Of a stretch of DNA of 11,399 nucleotides, positions 1 through 6,772 are shown one piece after another. Numbering within the stretch: the first letter of the stretch is position 1; every line of letters begins with the position of its first letter. Source of the stretch: Castellaniella sp. UBA6218. Its GTDB lineage: Bacteria; Pseudomonadota; Gammaproteobacteria; Burkholderiales; Burkholderiaceae_B. A program made the position numbers and the translations under genes. The stretch spans positions 1 through 11,399 of the forward strand of contig DISE01000018.1 of NCBI GenBank assembly GCA_002421865.1, read 5' to 3'. A model generated the notes under the pieces. The model was not told where the DNA came from, made no database searches, and saw only the letters and a program-made list of their open reading frames with translations.

Positions 1-128
1 GTGGTCTTGCCGCAGCCCGACGGCCCCAGCAGCGCGGTCAGGCGGCCTTCAGGGAAGGCCAGGGACACGTCGTCGAGCGCCGTGAACGCGCCGAACCGCT
101 TGTGGATGTGGCGGACTTCGATGCTCAT
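1..128 (-). CDS. cysA: Sulfate/thiosulfate ABC transporter ATP-binding protein CysA, N-terminal fragment
   Basis: Only the first 42 codons lie in the window; the gene continues past position 1. The fragment begins MSIEVRHIHKRFGAF and reaches a perfect Walker A loop, GPSGCGKT (residues 35-42), which binds ATP phosphates. The family member is the cytoplasmic ATPase that powers the CysT-CysW channel. Its ATG overlaps the cysW stop as ATGA (128-125), which points to translational coupling, and a GGAG ribosome binding site lies 8 bases upstream inside cysW. Assignment as CysA rather than another importer ATPase rests mainly on the preceding cysT and cysW genes, since the fragment has no diagnostic C-terminal domain. 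Confidence is high for an ABC ATPase and good for CysA. Confidence 0.9.
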   Translation of the reverse strand, partial: MSIEVRHIHKRFGAFTALDDVSLAFPEGRLTALLGPSGCGKT

Positions 129-1015
129 GGGGATTGCTCCAGTGCGATGCGGGCGGCCTGGGCACGCAAGCGCCACTCCGCCAGGGATTTCAGGGCCAGC
201 GTCAGCAGGGCCAGCAGAGCCAGCAGCGACGCCACCGAAAAGGCGGCCGCGAAGTTGTATTCGTTGTAGAGGATTTCCACGTGCAGGGGCAGGGTGTTGG
301 TCAGGCCGCGGATGTGGCCCGACACCACCGACACCGCGCCGAATTCGCCCATGGCGCGCGCATTGCACAGGATTACGCCGTAGAACAGCCCCCAACGGAT
401 GTTGGGCAGCGTGACATGCCAGAAGACGCGCCAGCCCGAGGCGCCCAGCACGATGGCGGCTTCTTCCTCCTCGGAGCCCTGGGACTGCATCAAGGGAATC
501 AGTTCGCGCGCGACGAAGGGCACGGTGACGAAGACCGTGGCCAGTACGATGCCCGGCACGGCGAACAGAATCTGGATGTCGTGCGCCTGCAGCCAGGGGC
601 CGAACCAGCCCTGGGCGCCGAACATCAGTACGTAGATCAGTCCGGCGATCACGGGGGACACGGAGAAGGGCAGGTCGATCAGGGTGACGAGCAGGTTCTT
701 GCCCTTGAACTCGAACCGGGTGACGGCCCACGCGGCGCAGACCCCGAATACCAGGTTCAGCGGCACGGCGATCCCGGCCGCGAGCAGTGTCAGCCGGATG
801 GCCGCCTGCGCGTCGGGCTCGACGATCGCAGCCACGCAGGCTTCCCAACCCTTGCTGAGAGCCTCGTGAAAGACCGCCGCCAAAGGAATGAAGAGGAACA
901 GGAGGAGGAAGGCGAACGCCGTGCCCATCAGCGCCAGGCGGACGAACCGGCCTTCGGCGGCCGGCCGCGCGACGATGGCGGTCTGGTGTGGGGAATCAAA
1001 AACGATGGAGGTCAT
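125..1015 (-). CDS. cysW: Sulfate/thiosulfate ABC transporter permease CysW
   Basis: This 296-residue inner-membrane protein is one of the two permease halves that form the sulfate channel. Hydrophobic helices are visible at about residues 28-50, 74-97, 108-132, 150-170, 205-230 and 255-277. The loop that contacts the ATPase (EAA motif) is at residues 184-204: EEAA, then G191, then LP at 203-204. The length is normal for CysW (about 290 residues). The gene follows cysT after 18 bp, in the same frame, and overlaps cysA by 4 bp. The ATG at 1015 is the first in-frame start after the cysT stop. CysW and CysT are paralogues; this one is called CysW from its place directly before cysA and its longer hydrophilic N-terminus. 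Confidence 0.95.
   Translation of the reverse strand: MTSIVFDSPHQTAIVARPAAEGRFVRLALMGTAFAFLLLFLFIPLAAVFHEALSKGWEACVAAIVEPDAQAAIRLTLLAAGIAVPLNLVFGVCAAWAVTRFEFKGKNLLVTLIDLPFSVSPVIAGLIYVLMFGAQGWFGPWLQAHDIQILFAVPGIVLATVFVTVPFVARELIPLMQSQGSEEEEAAIVLGASGWRVFWHVTLPNIRWGLFYGVILCNARAMGEFGAVSVVSGHIRGLTNTLPLHVEILYNEYNFAAAFSVASLLALLALLTLALKSLAEWRLRAQAARIALEQSP
287..294 (+). other. KOPS-like octamer (GGGCAGGG)
   Basis: It matches GGGNAGGG on the plus strand, pointing toward the dif-like site at 9669. It lies inside cysW. Weak on its own. Confidence 0.2.
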
Positions 1016-1033
1016 GGCTTGAGCACGCTCATT

Positions 1034-1888
1034 TCAGGTCTGGCCGGTCGAACGATGCCGCATCCAGGCCTGCAGCAGATTGATGGCCAGCAACAGCAGG
1101 AAAGAGATTCCCAGCATCACTGCGGCGATGGCCGTGGCGCCCGCGTAGTCGTATTGCTCCAGTTTGGTGACGATCAGCAGGGGCGCGATTTCCGAGATCA
1201 TCGGCATGTTGCCGGCGATGAAGATCACCGAGCCGTACTCGCCCGCCGCGCGAGCGAAGGCGAGGGCAAAGCCCGTCAGCAGGGCCGGCAGGATCGCGGG
1301 AAAGACCACGCGGATGAAGATCTGCGCGCGCGAGGCCCCCAGGCTGCTGGCGGCCTCTTCGTATTCGGAAGCCATGTCTTCCAGCACTGGCTGGACGGTG
1401 CGGACCACGAAGGGCAGTCCGATGAAGATCAGCGCCACCACCACGCCCAGCGGTTTGAAAGCCACCTGGACGCCCAGCGACGCCAGCGGTCCCCCCAGCC
1501 AGCCGCTGGGCGCGTACAGCGCAGTCAGGGCGATCCCGGCCACGGCTGTGGGCAAGGCGAAAGGCAGGTCCACCAGGGCGTCGACCAGCCGCCGGCCGGG
1601 AAAGTCATAGCGCACCAGCACCCAGGCCACGATGCCGCCGAAGACCGAATTCACGGCCGCCGCCAGCAGCGCGGCGCCGAAACTCAGGCGATACGAGGCC
1701 AGCACCCGGGGCGCGGCGACCGTTTTCCAGAAAGCCTCTCCGCCCAGGGTCGAAGCCGTCAGGAACGCGGCCGACAGCGGCAGCAGGACCACCAGGCACA
1801 GATAGGTCAGTGTCAGACCGAGTGTCAGATTACGGCCGGGCAGGACCCGGGGCGCGGCGGAGAACCGGGGTGCAAGCGTCGTGGACAT
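1034..1888 (-). CDS. cysT: Sulfate/thiosulfate ABC transporter permease CysT (CysU)
   Basis: A 284-residue inner-membrane permease, partner of CysW. It starts MSTTLAPRFS and has hydrophobic helices near residues 24-46, 66-92, 103-126, 147-168, 200-225 and 248-272. The ATPase-contact EAA loop is EEAASSLGAS (177-186), with G184 and P197. The open frame runs 32 codons further upstream, but that extension lies inside sbp and is arginine-rich and unlike the family. The ATG at 1888, 4 bp after the sbp stop, is therefore preferred, although its ribosome binding site (AAGG) is weak and translation may depend on coupling to sbp. The gene order sbp-cysT-cysW-cysA supports the name. Confidence 0.95.
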   Translation of the reverse strand: MSTTLAPRFSAAPRVLPGRNLTLGLTLTYLCLVVLLPLSAAFLTASTLGGEAFWKTVAAPRVLASYRLSFGAALLAAAVNSVFGGIVAWVLVRYDFPGRRLVDALVDLPFALPTAVAGIALTALYAPSGWLGGPLASLGVQVAFKPLGVVVALIFIGLPFVVRTVQPVLEDMASEYEEAASSLGASRAQIFIRVVFPAILPALLTGFALAFARAAGEYGSVIFIAGNMPMISEIAPLLIVTKLEQYDYAGATAIAAVMLGISFLLLLAINLLQAWMRHRSTGQT

Positions 1889-1892
1889 GGCC

Positions 1893-2900
1893 TTACTGCC
1901 GTGCGCCGGGCTGGTAGATCTGGTCGAACACGCCGCCGTCCGCGAAATGCGTCTTCTGCGCCTCGGTCCAGTTCGACGCCACATCGGCGACGGTGAACAG
2001 CGACAGTTTGGGAAACTGATGCGCGTACCTGTCGGCGACCGCCTTCAGCGTGGGTCGGTAGTGGTGCTGCGCCGCGATCTCCTGGCCCGCCTCGGAATAC
2101 AGGTAGTCCAGGTAGGCACGGGCCACTTCGCGCGTGCCGCGGGTATCGACGACCTTGTCCACCACTGCCACGGGGGGCTCGGCCAGAATGCTGACCGAGG
2201 GCACAACAATGTCCACCCGGTCGCGCCCCAGTTCCTCGATGGCCAGGAAGGCCTCGTTTTCCCAGGCGAGCAGCACGTCGCCGATGCCGCGCTCCACGAA
2301 GGTCGTGGTCGCCCCCCGGGCGCCTGAATCCAGCACCGGGACCTGGCGGTAGAGTTTGCCGACGAATTCACGCGCTTTGGCTTCGTCACCGCCGGGCTGG
2401 CGCAGGGCATAGCCCCAGGCCGCCAGATAGTTCCAGCGGGCGCCGCCGGACGTCTTGGGATTGGGTGTGATGACCTGCACGCCCGGCCTGGTCAGATCGC
2501 TCCAGTCGTGGATGCCCTTGGGGTTGCCCTTGCGCACCAGGAAGACGATCGTGGAGGTGTAGGGGGCGCTGTTCAGGGGCAGTCGCCGTTGCCAATCCGC
2601 GGGGATCGAACCGCGCGCGGCGATGGCGTCGATGTCCGGCGCCAGCGCCAGGGTCACCACGTCGGCCCTCAGGCCGTCGATCACCGAGCGCGCCTGCTTG
2701 CCCGAGCCTCCATGAGATTGGCGGATCGTGACATGGTCGCCGGTCTTCTCCCGCCAGTACCGGGCGAAAGCCTGGTTGTAGGCCTGGTACAGCTCCCGCG
2801 TGGGATCGTAGGACGCGTTCAGCAGCGTGATGTCGGCGGCATGCGCGGCGCACGCCAGGCTCAGGGCGGCGGCCGCGGAAAGCAGGAATCGGAACGGCAT
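1893..2900 (-). CDS. sbp: Periplasmic sulfate-binding protein
   Basis: First gene of the importer operon; it encodes the periplasmic receptor that delivers sulfate or thiosulfate to CysT/CysW. The 335-residue product has a clear signal peptide, MPFRFLLSAAAALSLACAAHA, with cleavage likely after residue 21. Family signatures follow: NASYDPTRELY near residue 28, SHGGSGKQA near 62, and the PROSITE-type motif NPKGIHDWSDL followed by TPNPKTSGGARWNYLAAWGYAL in the middle. The length fits Sbp/CysP (about 330-340). The start is supported by a GAGGG ribosome binding site 9 bases upstream, which sits inside a leader hairpin. The family contains both sulfate-preferring (Sbp) and thiosulfate-preferring (CysP) members, and I cannot separate these by eye. 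Confidence 0.95.
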   Translation of the reverse strand: MPFRFLLSAAAALSLACAAHAADITLLNASYDPTRELYQAYNQAFARYWREKTGDHVTIRQSHGGSGKQARSVIDGLRADVVTLALAPDIDAIAARGSIPADWQRRLPLNSAPYTSTIVFLVRKGNPKGIHDWSDLTRPGVQVITPNPKTSGGARWNYLAAWGYALRQPGGDEAKAREFVGKLYRQVPVLDSGARGATTTFVERGIGDVLLAWENEAFLAIEELGRDRVDIVVPSVSILAEPPVAVVDKVVDTRGTREVARAYLDYLYSEAGQEIAAQHHYRPTLKAVADRYAHQFPKLSLFTVADVASNWTEAQKTHFADGGVFDQIYQPGARQ

Positions 2901-2933
2901 CGGAAAAAGCCCTCGGCGTGATTGACGAGGGCT
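2901..2933 (-). promoter_or_regulatory. Leader hairpin enclosing the sbp ribosome binding site
   Basis: On the minus strand the arms AGCCCTCG (2933-2926) and CGAGGGCT (2915-2908) form a perfect 8-bp stem with a 10-base loop. The stem is followed at once by TTTTT and then CCG before the sbp ATG. The GAGGG ribosome binding site lies in the 3' arm, so the folded form would hide it. The stem plus T run also looks like an intrinsic terminator. Either way the hairpin could limit sbp expression. The structure is seen directly; the regulatory role is inferred. Confidence 0.55.
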
Positions 2934-2966
2934 CAGGTTAAAGCGTTCCTTTTGTGGACAGAACGA

Positions 2967-2984
2967 ATCCTTTTATCCAAGGAT
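2967..2984. promoter_or_regulatory. Dyad upstream of the sulfate operon, candidate LysR-type operator
   Basis: ATCCTT and AAGGAT form a perfect 6-bp inverted repeat with a 6-base spacer, inside an AT-rich patch about 70-85 bases upstream of sbp. It contains T-N11-A spacings typical of LysR-type regulator sites. Sulfate operons in Proteobacteria are commonly activated by the LysR-type protein CysB, so a CysB-type site is a reasonable guess. I could not place convincing -35 and -10 boxes for the operon. Confidence 0.3.
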
Positions 2985-2989
2985 ATGAT

Positions 2990-3008
2990 CGCCGCGCATT
3001 AGGCGGCG
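2990..3008. repeat. GC-rich inverted repeat in the sbp-lipoprotein gap
   Basis: CGCCGC (2990-2995) and GCGGCG (3003-3008) form a 6-bp stem with a 7-base loop. It lies between the end of the lipoprotein gene (3107) and the sbp leader. It has no T run, so it is at best a weak transcription stop for the upstream gene. The remaining gap sequence (3009-3106) shows only GC-rich DNA without a supported gene. Confidence 0.25.
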
Positions 3009-3106
3009 CTGCTATATGCGTATGCGGACGTGATCGGAGCGGGATGCAAGCCGCGACTTGGGGGCAGGCCACCGCGGCGGGCGGCGCAGGCCGCGCACCC
3101 GGACGT

Positions 3107-3892
3107 CTACGACTTCGGCGGCAGGAATTTCGGACGCAGGATGCCCCGCAGACGGTCGTAGGGGATCAGCAGTTCAGGCTGACCCCAGGCGTAGGGCGCG
3201 ATCTCGTAAGGCTGGTATTTGACCAGCACGCCCAGATCGGTCAGCCCCACGTTGTCGCTGGACGTGAAGGGCCACATGCGATTGAAATTGTCCCGGTTGT
3301 CCATGGCGTCGGCATGCTGGTCCAGCCAGCGGGCATGCTCGGCGCGCAGCGCCTCGTCGAAGGCCGGCCGCGCGCCAGGCGCCAGCAGATTGTCGATCGT
3401 CAGGGCTTTTTCCGACGCATTGTCCCAGTTCAGCAACTGCGACCCGCTCATGCCGTGGGCCATGCCCGTCCGGTATTGGCCGGCGTCCAGCTCGACCACA
3501 GTCAGGCGCTCGTTGCGATAGCGCGTGCGCGCCGTCAACCGGACCTCGTCGCGCGCACCGGCAGTCTTCCAGTAATAGGCTTCGAAACCGTCCAGAGTGT
3601 CGTAGGGCGCGGCGCGTTCCGTGTCGACCCAGGTCATGGCCGCCAGGGCATGATCGATCAGGACCGTCAGGCGGGGATGGCCCGGGAAGGCCAGAGAATC
3701 GACCGTCAGCGACGGGCATTCGCCCCGGCAGCCCGGCCGTTCCCGGGACCATTTCACGGGCTGCGTGAACAATCCCTCCCGGCTGGTCTGCTCATCGAGC
3801 TGTGCGGGCATCAGGCTGAGATTGTCCTTGGGTCCGCTGGCGCAACCGGCCAGCGCAAGGATCAGCGCCATCGCAGGCAGAACGGTGCGCAT
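3107..3892 (-). CDS. DUF3298 (RsiV-like) domain lipoprotein
   Basis: A 261-residue predicted lipoprotein. The start at 3892 gives MRTVLPAMALILALAGCASG, a textbook lipoprotein signal with lipobox LAGC and lipidated Cys17. Ribosome binding is weak. In-frame ATGs at 3928, 3934 and 3940 would only add a proline-rich stretch before the signal, and the frame opens much further upstream into the antisense of arsC, which I reject. The mature part has YRTGMAHGMSG (140-150) followed by LNWD, and near the C-terminus YQPYEIAPYAWG (226-237) then IPYDRL. Both are hallmarks of the DUF4163/DUF3298 region found in RsiV-type anti-sigma factors and many envelope lipoproteins. A cysteine pair CRGEC (55-59) might form a disulfide. 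Its function is unknown. It is monocistronic and divergent from arsC. Confidence 0.85.
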   Translation of the reverse strand: MRTVLPAMALILALAGCASGPKDNLSLMPAQLDEQTSREGLFTQPVKWSRERPGCRGECPSLTVDSLAFPGHPRLTVLIDHALAAMTWVDTERAAPYDTLDGFEAYYWKTAGARDEVRLTARTRYRNERLTVVELDAGQYRTGMAHGMSGSQLLNWDNASEKALTIDNLLAPGARPAFDEALRAEHARWLDQHADAMDNRDNFNRMWPFTSSDNVGLTDLGVLVKYQPYEIAPYAWGQPELLIPYDRLRGILRPKFLPPKS

Positions 3893-4010
3893 GAAAAATG
3901 GCGGGCGGGGCTCGAACGGCGGAGGCATCGGCATGGGCATCAATGGGCTGGAGTACGCGCGGTGTCCGGAATCGCAGGCGGGGAGAGGGGTTCCGGGCGG
4001 CCGGATCGTG

Positions 4011-4042
4011 GATAATAGGGCCTTTCCGTCCGGAAAGGCCAC
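4011..4042 (+). promoter_or_regulatory. arsC leader: -10-like box and long perfect inverted repeat
   Basis: GATAAT (4011-4016) resembles a sigma-70 -10 box, though no good -35 was found. It is followed by GGCCTTTCCG (4019-4028), TC, and CGGAAAGGCC (4031-4040), a perfect 22-base inverted repeat ending two bases before the arsC ATG. The purine-rich GGAAAGG that would bind the ribosome is in the 3' arm. It could act as an operator at the DNA level or as an RNA hairpin blocking initiation. The repeat is seen directly; the role is inferred. Confidence 0.5.
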
Positions 4043-4387
4043 ATGTTCAGAATCTACCACAACCCGCGCTGCAGCACGTCGCGCCAGGCGCTGGAGACGC
4101 TCCAGGCCACGGGTCGGCCCGTCGAAGTGATCGAATACCTCCGCAGTCCGCCGCCGCGCGAGGTACTGCGCGACCTGATCCGGTCGGCGGGCTTGACGGT
4201 GCGCGAAGCGCTGCGTCCCAAGGAACCCGTGTACGAATCCCTGGGACTGGCGGACATCTCCCTGACGGACGAGCAGTTGCTGGACGCCATCGAGCGGCAT
4301 CCCGTCCTGCTGAACCGGCCCTTCGTCGTCACGGACAAGGGCGTCCGCCTGTGCCGTCCCTTCGAAAGGATTCAGGACGTCCTCTGA
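4043..4387 (+). CDS. arsC: Arsenate reductase, glutaredoxin-dependent ArsC family
   Basis: A 114-residue cytoplasmic thioredoxin-fold enzyme that reduces arsenate to arsenite using glutathione and glutaredoxin. The catalytic loop is HNPRCSTSR with Cys10. The arginines that bind the oxyanion in plasmid R773 ArsC (Cys12, Arg60, Arg94, Arg107) are matched with a constant offset of two: Cys10, Arg58 (LRPKEP), Arg92 (LNRPF) and Arg105 (CRPFERI). That argues for a real arsenate reductase rather than a Spx/YffB-type relative. The length is normal for the short form (115-140). It stands apart from the ars operon at the right edge and is followed 65 bp later by a DUF4239 gene on the same strand. It is probably a housekeeping copy; no ArsR gene is adjacent. 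Confidence 0.93.
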   Translation: MFRIYHNPRCSTSRQALETLQATGRPVEVIEYLRSPPPREVLRDLIRSAGLTVREALRPKEPVYESLGLADISLTDEQLLDAIERHPVLLNRPFVVTDKGVRLCRPFERIQDVL

Positions 4388-4407
4388 TCCGCGCCTGACG
4401 TTCAAGT

Positions 4408-4433
4408 CCGGTCCCGGTGGACCGGCCCCCCCC
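4408..4433. repeat. Hairpin and C8 tract between arsC and the DUF4239 gene
   Basis: CCGGTCC (4408-4414) and GGACCGG (4419-4425) form a perfect 7-bp stem with a CGGT loop. This is followed directly by eight C residues (4426-4433). There is no T run, so it is not a standard terminator. The C8 tract lies between two possible in-frame GTG starts (4417 and 4453) of the next gene. If the upstream start were used, slippage in the tract would shift the frame. Confidence 0.5.
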
Positions 4434-4452
4434 GACATCCAGCGAGGGCCTC

Positions 4453-5235
4453 GTGTTCGACTTCATGTATGACTTGCCCGAATGGGCCATGTTCGCCGTC
4501 TGCGTGCTGCTGGTGGGCTGCCTGTCGGTGGCCGCCCTGATCCTGATGAGCGCACTGCGCCGGCTATGGCCTCCCGGCGCCCACAGGCCCAACATGGTCA
4601 GCACCATGCTTTCGGGCATCCTCCTCCCCACGGGCATCGTGATCGCCTTCGTGGCATCCGACATCTGGCAACAGGACGCCAAGGGGCGGACTGCCGTGGA
4701 GCAGGAAGCCATCGCCGTGGCCGACACCCTGCGCATCGTCAAATTTCTGCCGGCCGATCTGCGCGAACAGGTCACGGGCGTGCTCGATGATTACATCCGC
4801 GAAGTCATCGAGCATGAATGGCCCCTGATGGGCGATGGCCGGTCGAGCCAGATCGCCGAGGATCAACTCGAAACCCTGATGGTCATCTCGGTACGGATCG
4901 AGGCGGGAACCGACCAGATTGTCCTTCAGCGCGCGGCCGAGGCGCTTCGGCACTACACGACAGACATCGAGAACGCCCGGAATCAGCGCCTGCTGGCCTC
5001 CCACGGCCGTGTGATGCCGACGAAATGGGCCGCGGTCCTGGTGCTGCTGTTCGTCGCCGCCTGCGTGCTGAGCGAACTGCACATGAGCAACCGCCGGCCT
5101 CTGGCCTTGTCCCTGGCGCTGTTTTCGCTGGGCTTCGGCGCCACTCTTTATCTGATCGCCTCGTTCGACCGGCCCTTCACAGGCACCACGATCATCGAGC
5201 CGACCTCCCTGTCGGTGCTGCTGGTCCGGGGGTAG
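4453..5235 (+). CDS. DUF4239 (bestrophin-like) integral membrane protein
   Basis: A 260-residue inner-membrane protein with two helices at each end, near residues 12-34, 54-72, 190-207 and 215-237. A soluble middle domain holds VEQEA (82-86), a helical stretch LDDYIREVIEHEWPLM (111-126) and NARNQRL (174-180). After the last helix comes DRPFTG (239-244). This two-plus-two layout and the EWP and DRPF-G landmarks fit the DUF4239 family, whose function is not established. The start is uncertain. GTG at 4453 has a GAGGG site only 4 bases upstream, GTG at 4417 has none, and ATG at 4465 is far from the site. It may be co-transcribed with arsC. Its end lies 10 bp from the convergent sqr end. Confidence 0.8.
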   Translation: MFDFMYDLPEWAMFAVCVLLVGCLSVAALILMSALRRLWPPGAHRPNMVSTMLSGILLPTGIVIAFVASDIWQQDAKGRTAVEQEAIAVADTLRIVKFLPADLREQVTGVLDDYIREVIEHEWPLMGDGRSSQIAEDQLETLMVISVRIEAGTDQIVLQRAAEALRHYTTDIENARNQRLLASHGRVMPTKWAAVLVLLFVAACVLSELHMSNRRPLALSLALFSLGFGATLYLIASFDRPFTGTTIIEPTSLSVLLVRG

Positions 5236-5237
5236 GG
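5230..5237 (+). other. KOPS-like octamer (GGGTAGGG)
   Basis: It matches the E. coli FtsK-orienting consensus GGGNAGGG on the plus strand and so points toward the dif-like site at 9669-9696. It overlaps the stop codon of the DUF4239 gene. A single match in GC-rich DNA is weak evidence. Confidence 0.25.
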
Positions 5238-5245
5238 GCGGGCGG

Positions 5246-6505
5246 TCAGGGCTGCACCGAGGGCACGCCGGCCGGAAAGCGGCGCGTCCGATGCGTGACC
5301 GGCAGGCCGCGGCCCTTGAGCAGCATGTTCCAATAGAACCAGGGCATGAAGCTGCGCTTGAGCCACCAGTAGAAACGGCGCGGAATGCGCGGGTCGAAAG
5401 GAAAGCTGGGCGTGATCGTGCCGCCATAGGTGAATTCAGCCAGCAGGACCTTGCCACGCGATGTCGTGAGCGGGCAGGCGGCGTAGCCGTCGTAGCTCTC
5501 GACATTGCCGGCACCGCGAAGGACACTCAGCAAGTTGAGCGTCAGCACCGGGGCCTGGCTCTTGATGGCCGCGGCCGTCTTGCTGTTGGGCGTCGAGGTG
5601 CAGTCCCCCAGGCCGAACACATTCGAATAGCGCGTGTGACGCAGCGTGTGCTTGTCCACCTCCAGCCAGCCGGCGGCGTCGGCCAGCGGACTGTTGCGGA
5701 TGAAATCCGGCGCGCCTTGCGGCGGCACGACGTGCAGCAGGTCGTAGGCGACTTCCTCGCGGACCTTCTCGCCGTCCACCACCGATTCGAAGACGGCGAT
5801 CCTTTCCTCGCCACGCACCTGGACCAGATTCTGGCCGAAGCGTGGCTGGGCGCCATAGGATGCCATCACCTTGTCCAGCGCCTGGGCGTAGAAAGGCACA
5901 CCGAATACCGCGGCGCCCGCCGTGCGAAACTGCAGGCTGTCGGCCTTCACGCCACGCCGGCGGAATTCGTCGGCCGCCAGATACAAAGCCTTTTGCGGCG
6001 CGCCGGGGCATTTCACCGCGCCGGCCGGCTGGGTGAAGATCGCCGTGCCACCCTCGAACCGGTTCACCAGTTCCCAGGTGTAAGGCGCCAGGTCGTAGCG
6101 GTAGTTGCTCGTCACGCCATTCTTGCCCAGGGCCTCGGCCAGACCGTCGATGGCATTCCAGTCGATCTGGATGCCGGCGGCCACCACCAGATAGTCGTAG
6201 GCCACGCGGCTGCCGTCGCCCAGTTCCACCTGCCGCTCGTCGGGCAGCAGGGCGGTCACGCGTTGCGCGATATGGCGCACGCCTTCGGGCAGGCAGTCGT
6301 GCAAGGGGCGGCGGGTATCCTCGGCCTTGTAGGCGCCGCCGCCCACCAGCGTCCAGGCGGGCTGGTAATCATGATGGCTGGACGGATCGATGACGGCGAT
6401 GTCCAGACTGGGTTCGTGGCGCCGCAGCTGGGCGGCGACGGTGGTGCCGCCGGTGCCGGCGCCGACGATCACCACGGTGTGCTTGCGAACGGATGCGTTG
6501 CTCAT
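5246..6505 (-). CDS. sqr: Sulfide:quinone oxidoreductase, type II-like (FAD-dependent)
   Basis: A 419-residue flavoprotein predicted to oxidise sulfide at the inner membrane and pass electrons to quinone. The N-terminal FAD-binding loop is VGAGTGG (14-20). HHDYQPAWTLVGGG (44-57) is characteristic of type II SQRs related to mitochondrial SQOR. The two catalytic cysteines appear conserved: Cys166 in AVKCPGAPQK and Cys302 in GLGDCTSTPNSKTAAA. The C-terminus has an aromatic, amphipathic stretch (378-396, RFYWW and PWFYWNMLL) suited to membrane attachment. The ATG at 6505 is chosen over 6535 because GAGG lies a few bases upstream and the protein then begins just before the FAD fold. No persulfide dioxygenase or rhodanese gene is adjacent, so the fate of the sulfane sulfur is not shown here. 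Confidence 0.93.
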   Translation of the reverse strand: MSNASVRKHTVVIVGAGTGGTTVAAQLRRHEPSLDIAVIDPSSHHDYQPAWTLVGGGAYKAEDTRRPLHDCLPEGVRHIAQRVTALLPDERQVELGDGSRVAYDYLVVAAGIQIDWNAIDGLAEALGKNGVTSNYRYDLAPYTWELVNRFEGGTAIFTQPAGAVKCPGAPQKALYLAADEFRRRGVKADSLQFRTAGAAVFGVPFYAQALDKVMASYGAQPRFGQNLVQVRGEERIAVFESVVDGEKVREEVAYDLLHVVPPQGAPDFIRNSPLADAAGWLEVDKHTLRHTRYSNVFGLGDCTSTPNSKTAAAIKSQAPVLTLNLLSVLRGAGNVESYDGYAACPLTTSRGKVLLAEFTYGGTITPSFPFDPRIPRRFYWWLKRSFMPWFYWNMLLKGRGLPVTHRTRRFPAGVPSVQP

Positions 6506-6565
6506 GGGGGCCTCGAATGAGTCGGATGGAGCCATGGGCTGAGTGCCCGGTGGCGCGATGGAAGC

Positions 6566-6594
6566 ATTCTAGGAGCCAGTCCTTCCGGAGAGAA
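6566..6594 (-). promoter_or_regulatory. Candidate sigma-70 promoter for sqr
   Basis: On the minus strand, TTCTCT (6594-6589), 17 bases, then TAGAAT (6571-6566). The -10 matches the consensus at 5 of 6 positions; the -35 is poor. It would give a leader of about 55 bases before the sqr ATG. It is the best pair I found between sqr and the divergent acylphosphatase gene. Confidence 0.3.
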
Positions 6595-6634
6595 CGACCA
6601 ATGGGCTATGTTCTTATGACCATCGTCGAAAAAG

Positions 6635-6660
6635 GCCGGATATCCAGAATGGGTATCGGC
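6635..6660. promoter_or_regulatory. Imperfect dyad between the divergent sqr and acyP genes
   Basis: GCCGGATATCC (6635-6645) pairs with GGGTATCGGC (6651-6660) across a 5-base AGAAT spacer, with one bulged G and one G-T pair. It lies upstream of the candidate sqr promoter, where a regulator could bind. The rest of the gap (6506-6772) holds no gene I can support. Confidence 0.3.
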
Positions 6661-6772
6661 GACGGCGGCAGGGCGGGAGACTTTCCCAGCGACACCCGCC
6701 GGCACTTTTTCAGGGGGCCGTTTCGGTTACAGTGCAGTCGTCACCCCTGACTGTTTCCCGACCCACGATCGC

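Noticed and set aside
134..1996. 620-codon open frame on the plus strand opposite cysW and cysT
   Set aside because: It is antisense to two clear permease genes, very rich in Q, G, R and H with no domain or ribosome site, as expected of a shadow frame in GC-rich DNA.
3893..4438. 182-codon N-terminal extension of the lipoprotein frame
   Set aside because: It would run antisense through all of arsC and place the lipoprotein signal in the protein interior. The start at 3892 gives a proper lipobox.
6493..6750. 85-codon plus-strand frame across the sqr-acyP gap
   Set aside because: It begins inside sqr, lacks a ribosome site and motifs, and covers the likely sqr promoter.
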